From Porticoccus sp. (lineage in GTDB: Bacteria; Pseudomonadota; Gammaproteobacteria; Pseudomonadales; Porticoccaceae): a DNA stretch of 40,902 nucleotides. Below the pieces are notes generated by a model. The model worked only from the letters and a program-made list of their open reading frames with translations. It searched no databases and was not told the origin of the DNA. The position numbers and the translations under genes were made by a program. The stretch lies in NCBI GenBank assembly GCA_021773405.1, contig JAJFKD010000051.1, positions 1-40,902 on the forward strand. The letters are read 5' to 3'. Shown here in pieces: positions 7,709 through 17,955 of this stretch. Position 1 is the first letter of the stretch; every line of letters begins with the position of its first letter.

Positions 7709-10700
7709 GTGTCGCAATTCTCACTTTTAAAGACCCTGTGCATTGCACGGCATGATTGGCTTTTGCCCGTAGGTATGGCCATTGTGCTCAGTGTGCCAAA
7801 CACGGTGATTGCGGCACCTCCTCTTCCTGTCCCCAATGGAGTTTGGGTGAGTGAAGGTAGTGCAAATCTCCCTGTTTTATCAAATGGTGGTCTGAATATG
7901 ACCATTGAGCAGCTATCGGAGAAGGCGATATTTCGTTGGGATAGCTTCGATATTGGTAAAGACAATACGGTACGTTTTAATCAGCCAGGAAAATCATCCA
8001 TTGCATTAAACCGAGTGGTTGGTCCCGATGCACGGCCCAGTGAAATCCTTGGTCAATTATTGGCCAATGGCTCTATTTATCTGATTAATCAAAATGGCAT
8101 TATTTTTGGTGAAGGTGCCCAGGTAAATGTGGGTTCTCTGGTGGCATCTACCTTGGATGTAGATGATCAACTGGTTATGAATTCATCCATTATTGAGGCC
8201 ATTAATAATGGAGAAGCCGCTTTTGATGGCACCAATGCCGGAAGTTCTATTCATATTAAACCAGGGGCAGAGTTGACCACAGATGGTGGTGGTCGAATTT
8301 TAGTTTTTGCGCCCTCCATTACTAATGAGGGTTCGATTAAAACACCCGATGGTCAAACTATTCTCGCTGCGGCTGAAGATAAGGTTTATCTCACGGCAGT
8401 GGAAGATCCGACTATACGTGGTGGCCTATTAGTTGAAGTGGAAACAGGTGGTGATGTTTCTAACCTTGGTGAAATTGTTGCTGAGAGAGGGAATATTACT
8501 CTGCTGGGGATGGCTGTAAATCAACGTGGACGACTGACGGCTACCACATCGGTTAATCAAAATGGTTCCATACGTTTAATTGCCAGGGAAGATGTAAGGG
8601 TAGAGAACAAGGATATTATTGAAGGTAGTGTTCGAGAAGAGCTATTAGGTTTAACTGTAGATCTTCAGGATGCCATGGATGACGGTGAGAAAATAGCAAT
8701 TGCTAGTGACACTGGAAGTATTGTCTTTGGTGAGAATAGTGTAACAGAGGTTTTGCCAGATACTGATTCCACAGCAACGGCCTCTGATTTAGCACCACAG
8801 CCAAAATCAAAAGTTGATATTGTTGGCCGACAGATTCATTTCAAGAAAAATTCTCAGGTTACTGCAACATCTGGTGAAATTAACATTGTTGCGGTTGAAG
8901 ATTCTTCCGATCCCTTCCTCACAACGGGTGTTGATGAAGAGAGTTACGTATACCTTGACGAAGGAAGTTCACTTGATGTTTCAGGATTAGATAATGTCAT
9001 TTTGCCAATGGAGCGGAATTCATTGGCTGTAGAGTTGCGGGATAGTGATGCTCTTAAGGATTCTCCCCTACAGAAGGGCGGGATTTTAAGTGGTGAAACT
9101 ATTCATGTGGATCTGAGAAAGGGCACAACAATAGCCGATATACAGGGTGCTTTAAATCAGGTACAGAAAAAAGTTTCAGAAAGGATGACAGCGGGTGGTG
9201 TTGTTGATATTCGTTCCGAAGGAGACGTAGTACAACGAAGTGGCTCTCTGATTGATGTTTCCGGGGGATCGATACAATATGAATCTGGTTTTATACAGTC
9301 TTCAAAATTGGTATCAGGCCGTCAGGTTTTTGATATATCAGAAGCTGACCCCAACAGACATTACACACAGATCCTCGGCAACGATTCCAAGACCCATAAC
9401 AAATGGGGGATAACTGAGGAATTCGACAGCCGTATCATCAATACTGGCCAATATGTTGATCAGTTTGTTGAGGGAAAACCAGTTGGATTGCTTAATATAC
9501 AAGCGGCGGCTGCATGGCTGGATCCCAATGGTGTGAAGGCCGACCAGGTGATAGGCCCTTATCAGCGAGATCAGGGACTAAATCTATCCTCTAACGGTGG
9601 TGTTTTTCTAGATTTATCTCACTATATTGATTCGCTTCAGAATATTCGTGTTGTTTCTGCACAAGATGTTATAAGCAGTGTTGAACAGTCATTATTGCAA
9701 GCTCCTGATTCTGACGGTGGAGCTAAGGCAATGGTGTCTTCTGACCTGTTGCTTTCCAGTAATTACCTGAAAAATACCGGTGCGCTGACTACTTCTGTGG
9801 ATACTAATGGTGCCGTCAGTATCCAAAGCGCAATTGAGGCAGGTCCAGGGGCTAGCTTGGCCCTGAGTGGGACAGCCATCGATGTATCCGCTGATATTCG
9901 TCTCCAGGGTGGAGACTTGAGCCTTGAATCAAATGCTACAACTGATGTCACCAACGCTACGATTACTGTGGCTGAAGGCGTGGATATTGATACCCGGGGG
10001 TTATGGGTTAATGATAATTCCTTGTTAGATGTTGGGTTATCTGACATACCTTTGTTTGTTGATGGCGGTGATGTAGAGATTATTGCTGATGGCGATTTGT
10101 TGCTTGGTGCTGGGTCGTCAATAAATGCCAGTGGTGGTGCACACCTTGATGTTAATGGCGATTTGCATGCTGGTAAAGGTGGAGATATTACGTTAGCGGC
10201 AATTAACACCCTTGAAAATTCCCGCCTGAGTTCCAAAGCTGTTCTTAAAAGCTATGGCCTTGAGCAAGGTGGTGAGCTTACCTTGCGCTCTAACCGCTTT
10301 CTTGTAACCGACAATCCTTCTGTTTTATCGACACCAGAACAAATGGTGTTGGCCGGTGAATTTTTTCAACAGGGAGGTTTCAGTGCTTACCAGCTTGATG
10401 CGTTGCTTAATGGTATAGAAATAGCTTCAGGAACAGAGATAAATGCAACAGCTAAAAACTATATTGTTGAGCAAAATATTGAATCAAGCAGTGGTGATAG
10501 TAACAGTTTTTCTCTTGAACCATCTTTAACGGAATTTGAGAGTTTCGCTGCCTTGGATACACTTCCTGATTTTGGAAGAAAGCCCGTTGATATTTTTCTC
10601 AATTCAACATTGGGCCAAAATGTTGATGCTGAGACAAGTGATAGTAGTATTTTGATGGGTACTGGTTCTAGCTTACATACTGATCCAGGTGCCAAAGTAT

Positions 10701-13700
10701 TTTTTATCTCTGATAGCAGTATCTTTGTTGATGGAATTATTGATGCGCCGGCAGGAGATATCACATTAAAACTTCAGGCCTTTAACGGAGATGTTGATAA
10801 AGGCTTCTTAAAAGATCAATCAATCTGGTTGGGAGAAAATAGTCAGTTATCTGCTCGTGGGGCAGTGGTAGAAAGGCCATCGAATATTGGTGGTTTGGAT
10901 GAGCTTTACGATGCAGTAGTCTTTAATGCGGGTGACATTAGTTTAGTTGCTGATAGAGGTTATGTAATTAGTTCTGAAGGTTCAAAAATTGATCTCTCTG
11001 GCGTGTCAGCAGAGGTGGATCAGCTGGTTCCAAGTAGGGATGTATTTTCTCCTTTTGAAGTAGAAAAAGTTACGGTTACGGGCAGTGCCGGAACATTGTC
11101 TATCAGCGGTCAGGAAGGTGTATACCTTGATGGAGATATCAATGCAAAAGCTGCTGATGTGGCTGGTGCAGCTGGAGGGTTATTTGACTTAACCTTCGGC
11201 ATTAATGGCGACAGAATTCAAAACGCCTTGGCCAATGCAGACCTGATAACAAATGGGCTGCCAGGGTTTATTTTTAGTGACCGACATATCATTGTTCAAA
11301 ATGATAAAAACTCTGGCTTAAATCAGTCTCTGATTTTTGGAGATGAGATTGACAACAGTTTTAATGGTTCTGCCATAGTCAGTTCTGAATTACTTAAATC
11401 AGCAGGGTTTGATCGGGTAGAACTGACTGCCAGAGATTTTACTGATTCATTAGGCAATATTAGTCTTCAGGGTGATCTATCCTTAACCAGTCAGAACAGC
11501 ATTGTCTTTAACTCTAAAGCAATAGAGGTTTCCGGTGGTAATGCGGTACTAAATTCCAGTTATGTGTCATTGGGTAGTGAAGGGCGTACTCAAACGTTTG
11601 CCCGAACATCAAGTGGGGGTGCAAGCAGCCTTACAGTCAATGCGAACTTGATTGACCTGACAGGTAACTTGGCCATCCAGGGTACAGATAATGTCACTTT
11701 AAACAGCCAGGGCGATATTCGATTAGAAGGAATCCAGGAAAATAATGATGATGTCGAATTAACGGGCCGCTTTGCCGTTGCAGAAAATCTCACATTAAAA
11801 GCTGACCAAGTTTACCCATCTACATTTAGTGATTTTTCGATAACCGCTGGAAATCAAATCTCAATACTTAAACAAGGTGCTCCATCCCCAGTGTTGTCAG
11901 CAGTTGGTCGCTTGATCATGGAAGCCCCTGTTATTCAGCAAAATGGTGTATTAAAGGCACCGTTTGGTGAAATTATCTTGCGGGGTTCTGATTCTGTCAG
12001 CCTTGGTCAGGGAAGTGTTACCTCTGTATCTGGAGAAGATCAAACAGTACTGTTTGGACAGACCCAACTTGACGGATTGGATTGGTTTTATTCAATCGCT
12101 AATAGAAGAGTATTGTTTAATGAAACGATACCGGTTGAGAAAAGGATCGAGCTAGATTCACCAGATATTGAGTTGGCATCAGGTTCCACTGTAGATTTAT
12201 CAGGTGGTGGTGATTTGCTGGCCTATGAATTTATTCCAGGACCAGGTGGATCAAAAGATACATTGGCACCAGAAAATAATAATGGTGCTTTTGCAATATT
12301 GCCTAATTTCTCTGGTGATTATTCACCCTTAGATCAAAGCTTAACCGAAGGTTTTGATTTTGATGTAGGCCAACGTGTTGTGTTGGCCGGTTCAGCTAAT
12401 GGTTTAGAGGCTGGAGAGTACACCGTATTGCCAGCCAGGTACGCTATGTTGCCGGGAGCATTTTTGGTCACTCCCACAGATTCCGTGGCCAATGTCTTTC
12501 CTGGGCAAACGTCTCATCGTATAGATGGCGCCCCCATAGTGGCTGGACAACTCTCCATTGCAAATACAGGTATCCAAGAGTCCCGTTGGTCGGGTTATGT
12601 GATTGAGCCTGGTTCTATTGTAAATACCCGTAGTGAATATGTTGTCAGCAGTGCTAATCAGTTCTTTACCCGGCAATCACAGTTAAATAATACCGTTGTT
12701 CCATTGTTGCCCCAGGATGCAGGCATCCTTGCATTAAAAGCGGTGGATCGCTTGGTTCTTGATGGGGAGATAGCGGCAGCAGGTGGCGCTGGTGGTCGTG
12801 GGGCTCAGGTAGATATTCAGGCTGATAAACTCGCCGTGGTAAATCAAACAGGATTATCCGCTTCTGATGTTGTTGAGCTTGAGGTCAATAAGCTAAATAC
12901 CCTAAATGTAGAAAGCCTATTGCTCGGTGGTTCACGTTCCCGTTCTTCGTCGGGTACAGAGATAGACGTACAGGCCGATGAGATAACTGTTGCTGAAGAT
13001 GTAGAGCTGACGGCACCAGATATTATTTTGGCAGCCAGCGACCAGATTACGGTGCAATCCAATGCATCGGTAAATGGCCAGGGAGAAATTGGAGACTTTA
13101 AGGAAACCTTTATTGTCGATGGTGATGGAGCCTTACTTCGAGCATCTGCGGGTCAACAAGCTGTTTTCAATCGAAATGAGTCATCGTCTCCGACTGAAGG
13201 ATCTATTGATATTGCCAATAACGCCACGATTGCGGCTGATCGTTCTATCATCCTAGATGCCTCATTCGATGTGGATTTTAATGGCAATATTGAAATGAAT
13301 GATGGTTCATTGCAGTTGGGTGCCAATAAAGTCAGCCTGGGTGAAACAGCTGCCGTCAGCGATGGACTTGTGTTATCCAAGGACAATTTGGCATCTATAA
13401 ATTTGGATGAACTGGTTCTTACCAGTCGAAGCACCATTGATCTTTATGGTGAATTTGATTTTTCTGCCACAAATCTGGTTTTGCGTTCAGCAGGTATTCA
13501 GGGGTTTGATAATGCAGGAAAAACGGCCACATTAAGGTCAGAAGAAACGTTAACACTATCCAATATCAATAATGAGTCTTTTGTTGATACGGCCACTGGC
13601 TCCGGGTCTCTAAGTATTTTCGCCGATATTATTAATGTTGATGCCGGTGATCTCTCCATCACAGGATTTAATAATATTGAGCTTAATGCTGCGCAACAAT

Positions 13701-16700
13701 TAAGGGGTGTTGGAACCGGAAAAATTACCACGCCAGCAAACCTGACTGTTAAGACCCCAATGATTACTGCTGCAACTGGGGCAGACACAACATTAATTTC
13801 CTCGGGTCGCGTTGACCTTCTTGCAACAGAATTTAACCCTGACCAAGCTTCTAGCGGTTTAGGCGCTCAACTGGCTGTGGAAGGGGATAGTATTCTGGCA
13901 GATACATTAATTTCATTGCCTAGTGGACAAATACAACTCACAGCAACCGGTTCAGATTCCAGCGATCATGTAACCCTGTCCGACGGAGCAAAATTGGATG
14001 TTGCTGGCCGGGATGTCATTTTTGGCAATGAAGTTGTAGGGACTGATGCCGGTATTGTTAAGCTCAGCTCGGTATCCGGCAATGTCGTTGTACATGATAC
14101 TGCCGAAGTCAACGTGTCGGCTACGTCGGGTGATGCCGGAGCACTAGTCATTGCAGCGAAGGCGGGTAGAGCTGAATTATTGGGTGATTTTATAGCATCC
14201 TCTGAAAGTGGTCGGGGTGGTATCTTTGGGCTGGATGTCCTAGATCTTCCAAACTTTTCCAGCCTTAACAGCACTCTTTCATTATCTGGATTTAACCGAG
14301 AAATTGATATTCGTCAGCGTAGTGGTGATATCAATATAGCTGCTCAGGACAGGGTCACTGCAAATCATATTTCTCTTTCTGCAGATAATGGAGAGATCAG
14401 TGTTGCTGGGACCCTGGATGCTCGCGGAGATTCAGGCGGCCGCATTGAGTTGTCTTCGAAAGATGACCTGACACTGCTTTCTACATCTAATCTATTGGCT
14501 AATGCGAAGTCAGATAGTGGTAAGGCTGGAAAGGTTTTCTTATCTTCCGTTGATGGCGGCCTATCGCTGGATGCAGGCTCTACCATTAATGTTTCTTCAG
14601 GGAGTGATGTTTCGAAAGGCGGGCTATTGGTATTAAGAACACCGCGGAACCTGGCAAATAATGATGTACTGATCACTGATTTAGCGGCTGATATTTATGG
14701 TGCCGAACGAATAGAGTTGCACGCCGGGGAAACTTATATCCGAACCACGACCCCCACCTCTGATGCAGATGCTGTCTTTACCGAAGCCACAAGCTTTATG
14801 TCCAATGAGGCTGCGATTAAAACTCGATTGGGTGCTGTGGCTCAGGGTAGTAATTTCCATCTAATGCCGGAAATTCATATTCACAGTACCAGCGATTTAA
14901 CCATCGGCAGTGAGTTGGATTTATTGGACAATCGTTTTAACGGCGATGGTATTGGGGTATTAACACTCAGTGCCGAAGGGGATTTGATTTTTAATCAGTC
15001 CCTGACCGATGCCTTTGCAACGGTTGCCCCCCCAGCAGATGCAATTTTTGGTGGGCTCCTTCCCGATGTGGATGAATTACAGACGGGCGAGAGCTGGTCT
15101 TACAACCTGATTGCTGGTGCTGATACCAGTTCAGCCAGCATATATAGTGTTATCAGTGGTGTTGGTGATATTAACCTGGCTGCTGGCGTTAAGGTGCGTA
15201 CCGGAACCGGCTCTATTCGGATGGCTGCTGGTAATGATTTGGTTCTACAGGATAAGACCTCTGTTATTTATACAGCGGGTCAGGATTCCGGAATTGGGGA
15301 TGTATTCGATCCTCTACTCACTGATTTCGCTCTCATTCCAAATATTCCAGCTTACCCCGTTAACGGTGGCGATCTGGAAATCACTGTAGGCGGTGATTTC
15401 CAAGCCGCACTTTCTGACCAGTTGTTTACAGGTTGGTTGCAACGAGTGGGTGGAGATTCTTCTATTGGGCCTGTAGACAGCACTTGGGCCATTGTCTTTG
15501 AGCACTTTCAGCAAGGGGTAGGAGCCTTGGGTGGTGGTGATGTCAATATCAATGCCGGGGGTGACATTGTTAACCTAAATGTGTCAATTCCCACTACCGG
15601 CAAACAACTTGCTGCGAATAATGGTGAGCCATTAATTCAAGGCGGTGGAGATCTTTATCTACACGCCGGTGGTGATATTAAATCTGCAAGAGTCATGCTC
15701 GGAAAAGGGCAAGCCAACATTTCAGCCGCAGGGAATATAGATCGCAGTGATGATTCTGACAAAGCTCTGGTCTTGGCTTTAGGTGATGTGCAGGCGAATG
15801 TATTTGCATTAGGTGATGTTGAAGTTGCCGCAGTAACAAGCCCGACAATTATTCCCCAAAGTTCCTTACAAAGTGATGCCTTTAGAGGTTTTGATGTCTA
15901 TGCAGATACAACCTCCTATTTCTTCACCTATGGGCAGGACAGTAAGGTTTCATTGGAATCCCTTACAAAAGATATTTTATTTACTAATACAAATGATACC
16001 GCTTCCTGGCAAAGTGAGTTTGTGAATATTGATTTCACGCCTAATAGCCAGCAGGTGACAGAAGCATTATTTACCTATCCGGGAGAGTTAGAGGCTGTTG
16101 CGGTAGAAGGTGATATCCATATCGATGGATCTTTTATTTTAGTTCCTTCATACGCAGGCGGTATAACCCTGATGGCGGGAAGGGATATTTTCTCTGATTC
16201 AACAGCAATTAGAACAAGTGTGACTGTCTCAGCAGTCGATCCACAGAAGTTGCCGACATCGGAAAGCCCCATTGCAAACTTTGCCACCTTGACCAGTAAT
16301 GGTGGCTTGCTGACCTTTGATCCTGTAACTGCCCTGGATCGTAACGGCTTTTATGCTGCCGAACCTACCCATGTTAACGACCAGCAACAATCGTTGATTA
16401 TTGCCAATCGGGATATTCAGGGAATTAACCAGTTCTTTATTCAATCACCGGAACAAACCAATGTGGTTGCTGGCAGGGATATCAAAAATGTCAGTTTTAC
16501 CCTTCAAAACAACAGGGAATCTGACATTAGCCTTATAGAAGCTGGCAGAGACATTATTTATCCAAACGTCAGGGATGCATCGGGCAATCCAACTGAGAAT
16601 ATCAACAGAATAGAAATATTTGGCCCCGGTCGTTTGGATGTGATCGCGGGCCGTGATGTGAATCTGGGTGGCTCAGAGGGTATTACATCATTGGGTAATA

Positions 16701-17914
16701 TTTACAGCCGAGGGTTATCCGATAAGGGTGCAGATATCACGGTGATGACGGGCATTTCACAGCAGCCCGATTATTCTGGATTTATAGAAAAATACCTGGT
16801 TGATGATGTTGGTTTTAATGATGAACTGATTAAATTTATTACCTCTGAGCAATTCGCAGGCGATTTGATTTCCCTTATTAGTGAGCAGACAAGTGAGGCA
16901 TACGATAGTCACCAAGACGCTGTTTCTGATTTTTTGCGGTTTGATGATCAGTTACAAAACACACTGGCTATCCAGGCATTGCAACAGGTTGGCGGTTATG
17001 CCCAACGTGAGTTGTTATTGGATATTTACTTCAGTGAGTTAAAGCTTGCTGGCATTCAAGCCCTAATACTTGATGGCGCCATAGAGGCGCAGGATGGTAT
17101 GACAAAAGAGAACTTAGACCCTCTGGTAGATGGATATGTTCGAGGGTTTAATGCAATTAATACCCTGTTCCCTGGAGCTAATGAATCTGACAATCCCTAT
17201 TCAGGGGGCCTGAATATGGCATTTAGTTCCATTCGTACCACTCGGGGTGGTGATATTAATTTTGTGACCCCTGGTGGTGAGGTTAATGCGGGCTTGGCAG
17301 TTGTTCCACAGTTTGGTGCAGGGAAAAGTGCTGACGAGTTGGGCGTTATTACTGGTGGAACGGGAAATATTAACGGGATGGCGCAAAATGATATCGCTGT
17401 GAACTTGTCCCGGATTTTTGCCTTGGGGGGTGGGAATGTCACACTTTGGTCATCAGCTGGTGATATTGATGCTGGTCGTGGTGCCAAATCTGCTCTGAGT
17501 GTACCCCCTCCACAAATTAGTTTTGACCCTGACACAGGTGATGTTATTGAAGAAACGCCTTCTGCCGTTTCCGGTAGTGGTATTCAATGTGCGTCTGTTG
17601 GTGGTATTGACTGCTCCCTCTCACTTTCTGCACCACAGGGTGTTGTTGATGCTGGCGAAGCTGGTATTGCCGGAGGTGATGTATTCCTCGCTGCTACAGA
17701 AGTTCTTAACTCTGACAACATCGATGCCGGCGGTGTTTCTGTGGGTATTCCTGTTTCAAGTGGTGTGTCTGCCAGTGTTGCAGGGGCGAGTAGTTCAGGG
17801 ACTACCGCAACGGATGCTGCACAGGATTCTCTTAGTTCCAATTTGGCTAGCGCTGCTGCTCAGCAGGAAGCAATTGCTTTCCTAACAGTGGATGTGATCG
17901 GGATTGGGGAATAG
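7709..17914 (+). CDS. Giant filamentous haemagglutinin-like TPS exoprotein (TpsA)
   Basis: About 3401 aa, secreted by the upstream TpsB. I start at GTG 7709 because GGAGAG (7696-7701) sits 7 nt before it; an upstream in-frame GTG at 7673 lacks a ribosome site and adds 12 residues. The signal peptide ends near VIAA (about residue 36). The TPS domain follows directly: LPVPNGVWVSEGSAN, then NQNGIIFG (127-134), a variant of the family NPNGI motif. The rest is repetitive Ser/Asn/Gly/Asp-rich beta-helix sequence (motifs such as GGDVNINAGGDI, AGRDI). The mature chain has only two cysteines, C3294 and C3302 (CX7C), about 100 residues from the end, recalling the C-terminal cysteine pair that tethers HMW1-type adhesins. 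The last residues are AIAFLTVDVIGIGE. No toxin or VENN-type CDI module was seen, so a structural fibre or adhesin is more likely than a contact-inhibition toxin. Confidence 0.93.
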   Translation: MSQFSLLKTLCIARHDWLLPVGMAIVLSVPNTVIAAPPLPVPNGVWVSEGSANLPVLSNGGLNMTIEQLSEKAIFRWDSFDIGKDNTVRFNQPGKSSIALNRVVGPDARPSEILGQLLANGSIYLINQNGIIFGEGAQVNVGSLVASTLDVDDQLVMNSSIIEAINNGEAAFDGTNAGSSIHIKPGAELTTDGGGRILVFAPSITNEGSIKTPDGQTILAAAEDKVYLTAVEDPTIRGGLLVEVETGGDVSNLGEIVAERGNITLLGMAVNQRGRLTATTSVNQNGSIRLIAREDVRVENKDIIEGSVREELLGLTVDLQDAMDDGEKIAIASDTGSIVFGENSVTEVLPDTDSTATASDLAPQPKSKVDIVGRQIHFKKNSQVTATSGEINIVAVEDSSDPFLTTGVDEESYVYLDEGSSLDVSGLDNVILPMERNSLAVELRDSDALKDSPLQKGGILSGETIHVDLRKGTTIADIQGALNQVQKKVSERMTAGGVVDIRSEGDVVQRSGSLIDVSGGSIQYESGFIQSSKLVSGRQVFDISEADPNRHYTQILGNDSKTHNKWGITEEFDSRIINTGQYVDQFVEGKPVGLLNIQAAAAWLDPNGVKADQVIGPYQRDQGLNLSSNGGVFLDLSHYIDSLQNIRVVSAQDVISSVEQSLLQAPDSDGGAKAMVSSDLLLSSNYLKNTGALTTSVDTNGAVSIQSAIEAGPGASLALSGTAIDVSADIRLQGGDLSLESNATTDVTNATITVAEGVDIDTRGLWVNDNSLLDVGLSDIPLFVDGGDVEIIADGDLLLGAGSSINASGGAHLDVNGDLHAGKGGDITLAAINTLENSRLSSKAVLKSYGLEQGGELTLRSNRFLVTDNPSVLSTPEQMVLAGEFFQQGGFSAYQLDALLNGIEIASGTEINATAKNYIVEQNIESSSGDSNSFSLEPSLTEFESFAALDTLPDFGRKPVDIFLNSTLGQNVDAETSDSSILMGTGSSLHTDPGAKVFFISDSSIFVDGIIDAPAGDITLKLQAFNGDVDKGFLKDQSIWLGENSQLSARGAVVERPSNIGGLDELYDAVVFNAGDISLVADRGYVISSEGSKIDLSGVSAEVDQLVPSRDVFSPFEVEKVTVTGSAGTLSISGQEGVYLDGDINAKAADVAGAAGGLFDLTFGINGDRIQNALANADLITNGLPGFIFSDRHIIVQNDKNSGLNQSLIFGDEIDNSFNGSAIVSSELLKSAGFDRVELTARDFTDSLGNISLQGDLSLTSQNSIVFNSKAIEVSGGNAVLNSSYVSLGSEGRTQTFARTSSGGASSLTVNANLIDLTGNLAIQGTDNVTLNSQGDIRLEGIQENNDDVELTGRFAVAENLTLKADQVYPSTFSDFSITAGNQISILKQGAPSPVLSAVGRLIMEAPVIQQNGVLKAPFGEIILRGSDSVSLGQGSVTSVSGEDQTVLFGQTQLDGLDWFYSIANRRVLFNETIPVEKRIELDSPDIELASGSTVDLSGGGDLLAYEFIPGPGGSKDTLAPENNNGAFAILPNFSGDYSPLDQSLTEGFDFDVGQRVVLAGSANGLEAGEYTVLPARYAMLPGAFLVTPTDSVANVFPGQTSHRIDGAPIVAGQLSIANTGIQESRWSGYVIEPGSIVNTRSEYVVSSANQFFTRQSQLNNTVVPLLPQDAGILALKAVDRLVLDGEIAAAGGAGGRGAQVDIQADKLAVVNQTGLSASDVVELEVNKLNTLNVESLLLGGSRSRSSSGTEIDVQADEITVAEDVELTAPDIILAASDQITVQSNASVNGQGEIGDFKETFIVDGDGALLRASAGQQAVFNRNESSSPTEGSIDIANNATIAADRSIILDASFDVDFNGNIEMNDGSLQLGANKVSLGETAAVSDGLVLSKDNLASINLDELVLTSRSTIDLYGEFDFSATNLVLRSAGIQGFDNAGKTATLRSEETLTLSNINNESFVDTATGSGSLSIFADIINVDAGDLSITGFNNIELNAAQQLRGVGTGKITTPANLTVKTPMITAATGADTTLISSGRVDLLATEFNPDQASSGLGAQLAVEGDSILADTLISLPSGQIQLTATGSDSSDHVTLSDGAKLDVAGRDVIFGNEVVGTDAGIVKLSSVSGNVVVHDTAEVNVSATSGDAGALVIAAKAGRAELLGDFIASSESGRGGIFGLDVLDLPNFSSLNSTLSLSGFNREIDIRQRSGDINIAAQDRVTANHISLSADNGEISVAGTLDARGDSGGRIELSSKDDLTLLSTSNLLANAKSDSGKAGKVFLSSVDGGLSLDAGSTINVSSGSDVSKGGLLVLRTPRNLANNDVLITDLAADIYGAERIELHAGETYIRTTTPTSDADAVFTEATSFMSNEAAIKTRLGAVAQGSNFHLMPEIHIHSTSDLTIGSELDLLDNRFNGDGIGVLTLSAEGDLIFNQSLTDAFATVAPPADAIFGGLLPDVDELQTGESWSYNLIAGADTSSASIYSVISGVGDINLAAGVKVRTGTGSIRMAAGNDLVLQDKTSVIYTAGQDSGIGDVFDPLLTDFALIPNIPAYPVNGGDLEITVGGDFQAALSDQLFTGWLQRVGGDSSIGPVDSTWAIVFEHFQQGVGALGGGDVNINAGGDIVNLNVSIPTTGKQLAANNGEPLIQGGGDLYLHAGGDIKSARVMLGKGQANISAAGNIDRSDDSDKALVLALGDVQANVFALGDVEVAAVTSPTIIPQSSLQSDAFRGFDVYADTTSYFFTYGQDSKVSLESLTKDILFTNTNDTASWQSEFVNIDFTPNSQQVTEALFTYPGELEAVAVEGDIHIDGSFILVPSYAGGITLMAGRDIFSDSTAIRTSVTVSAVDPQKLPTSESPIANFATLTSNGGLLTFDPVTALDRNGFYAAEPTHVNDQQQSLIIANRDIQGINQFFIQSPEQTNVVAGRDIKNVSFTLQNNRESDISLIEAGRDIIYPNVRDASGNPTENINRIEIFGPGRLDVIAGRDVNLGGSEGITSLGNIYSRGLSDKGADITVMTGISQQPDYSGFIEKYLVDDVGFNDELIKFITSEQFAGDLISLISEQTSEAYDSHQDAVSDFLRFDDQLQNTLAIQALQQVGGYAQRELLLDIYFSELKLAGIQALILDGAIEAQDGMTKENLDPLVDGYVRGFNAINTLFPGANESDNPYSGGLNMAFSSIRTTRGGDINFVTPGGEVNAGLAVVPQFGAGKSADELGVITGGTGNINGMAQNDIAVNLSRIFALGGGNVTLWSSAGDIDAGRGAKSALSVPPPQISFDPDTGDVIEETPSAVSGSGIQCASVGGIDCSLSLSAPQGVVDAGEAGIAGGDVFLAATEVLNSDNIDAGGVSVGIPVSSGVSASVAGASSSGTTATDAAQDSLSSNLASAAAQQEAIAFLTVDVIGIGE

Positions 17915-17955
17915 ATAAAAGTTTTATCGCGATTTAATTAACTGACGAAAAAATT

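Noticed and set aside
9763-10236. A 157-codon antisense frame within tpsA (and others at 10459, 13498, 13966, 14365, 17197)
   Set aside because: Antisense frames inside a long, repetitive, codon-biased gene; they mirror its Ser/Asn/Asp repeats and lack ribosome sites.
17197-17914. A contact-dependent inhibition toxin at the TpsA C-terminus with an immunity gene after it
   Set aside because: No VENN-like or pretoxin motif, the C-terminus remains low-complexity with a CX7C pair, and the next gene is an ExbB-type channel rather than a small immunity protein.
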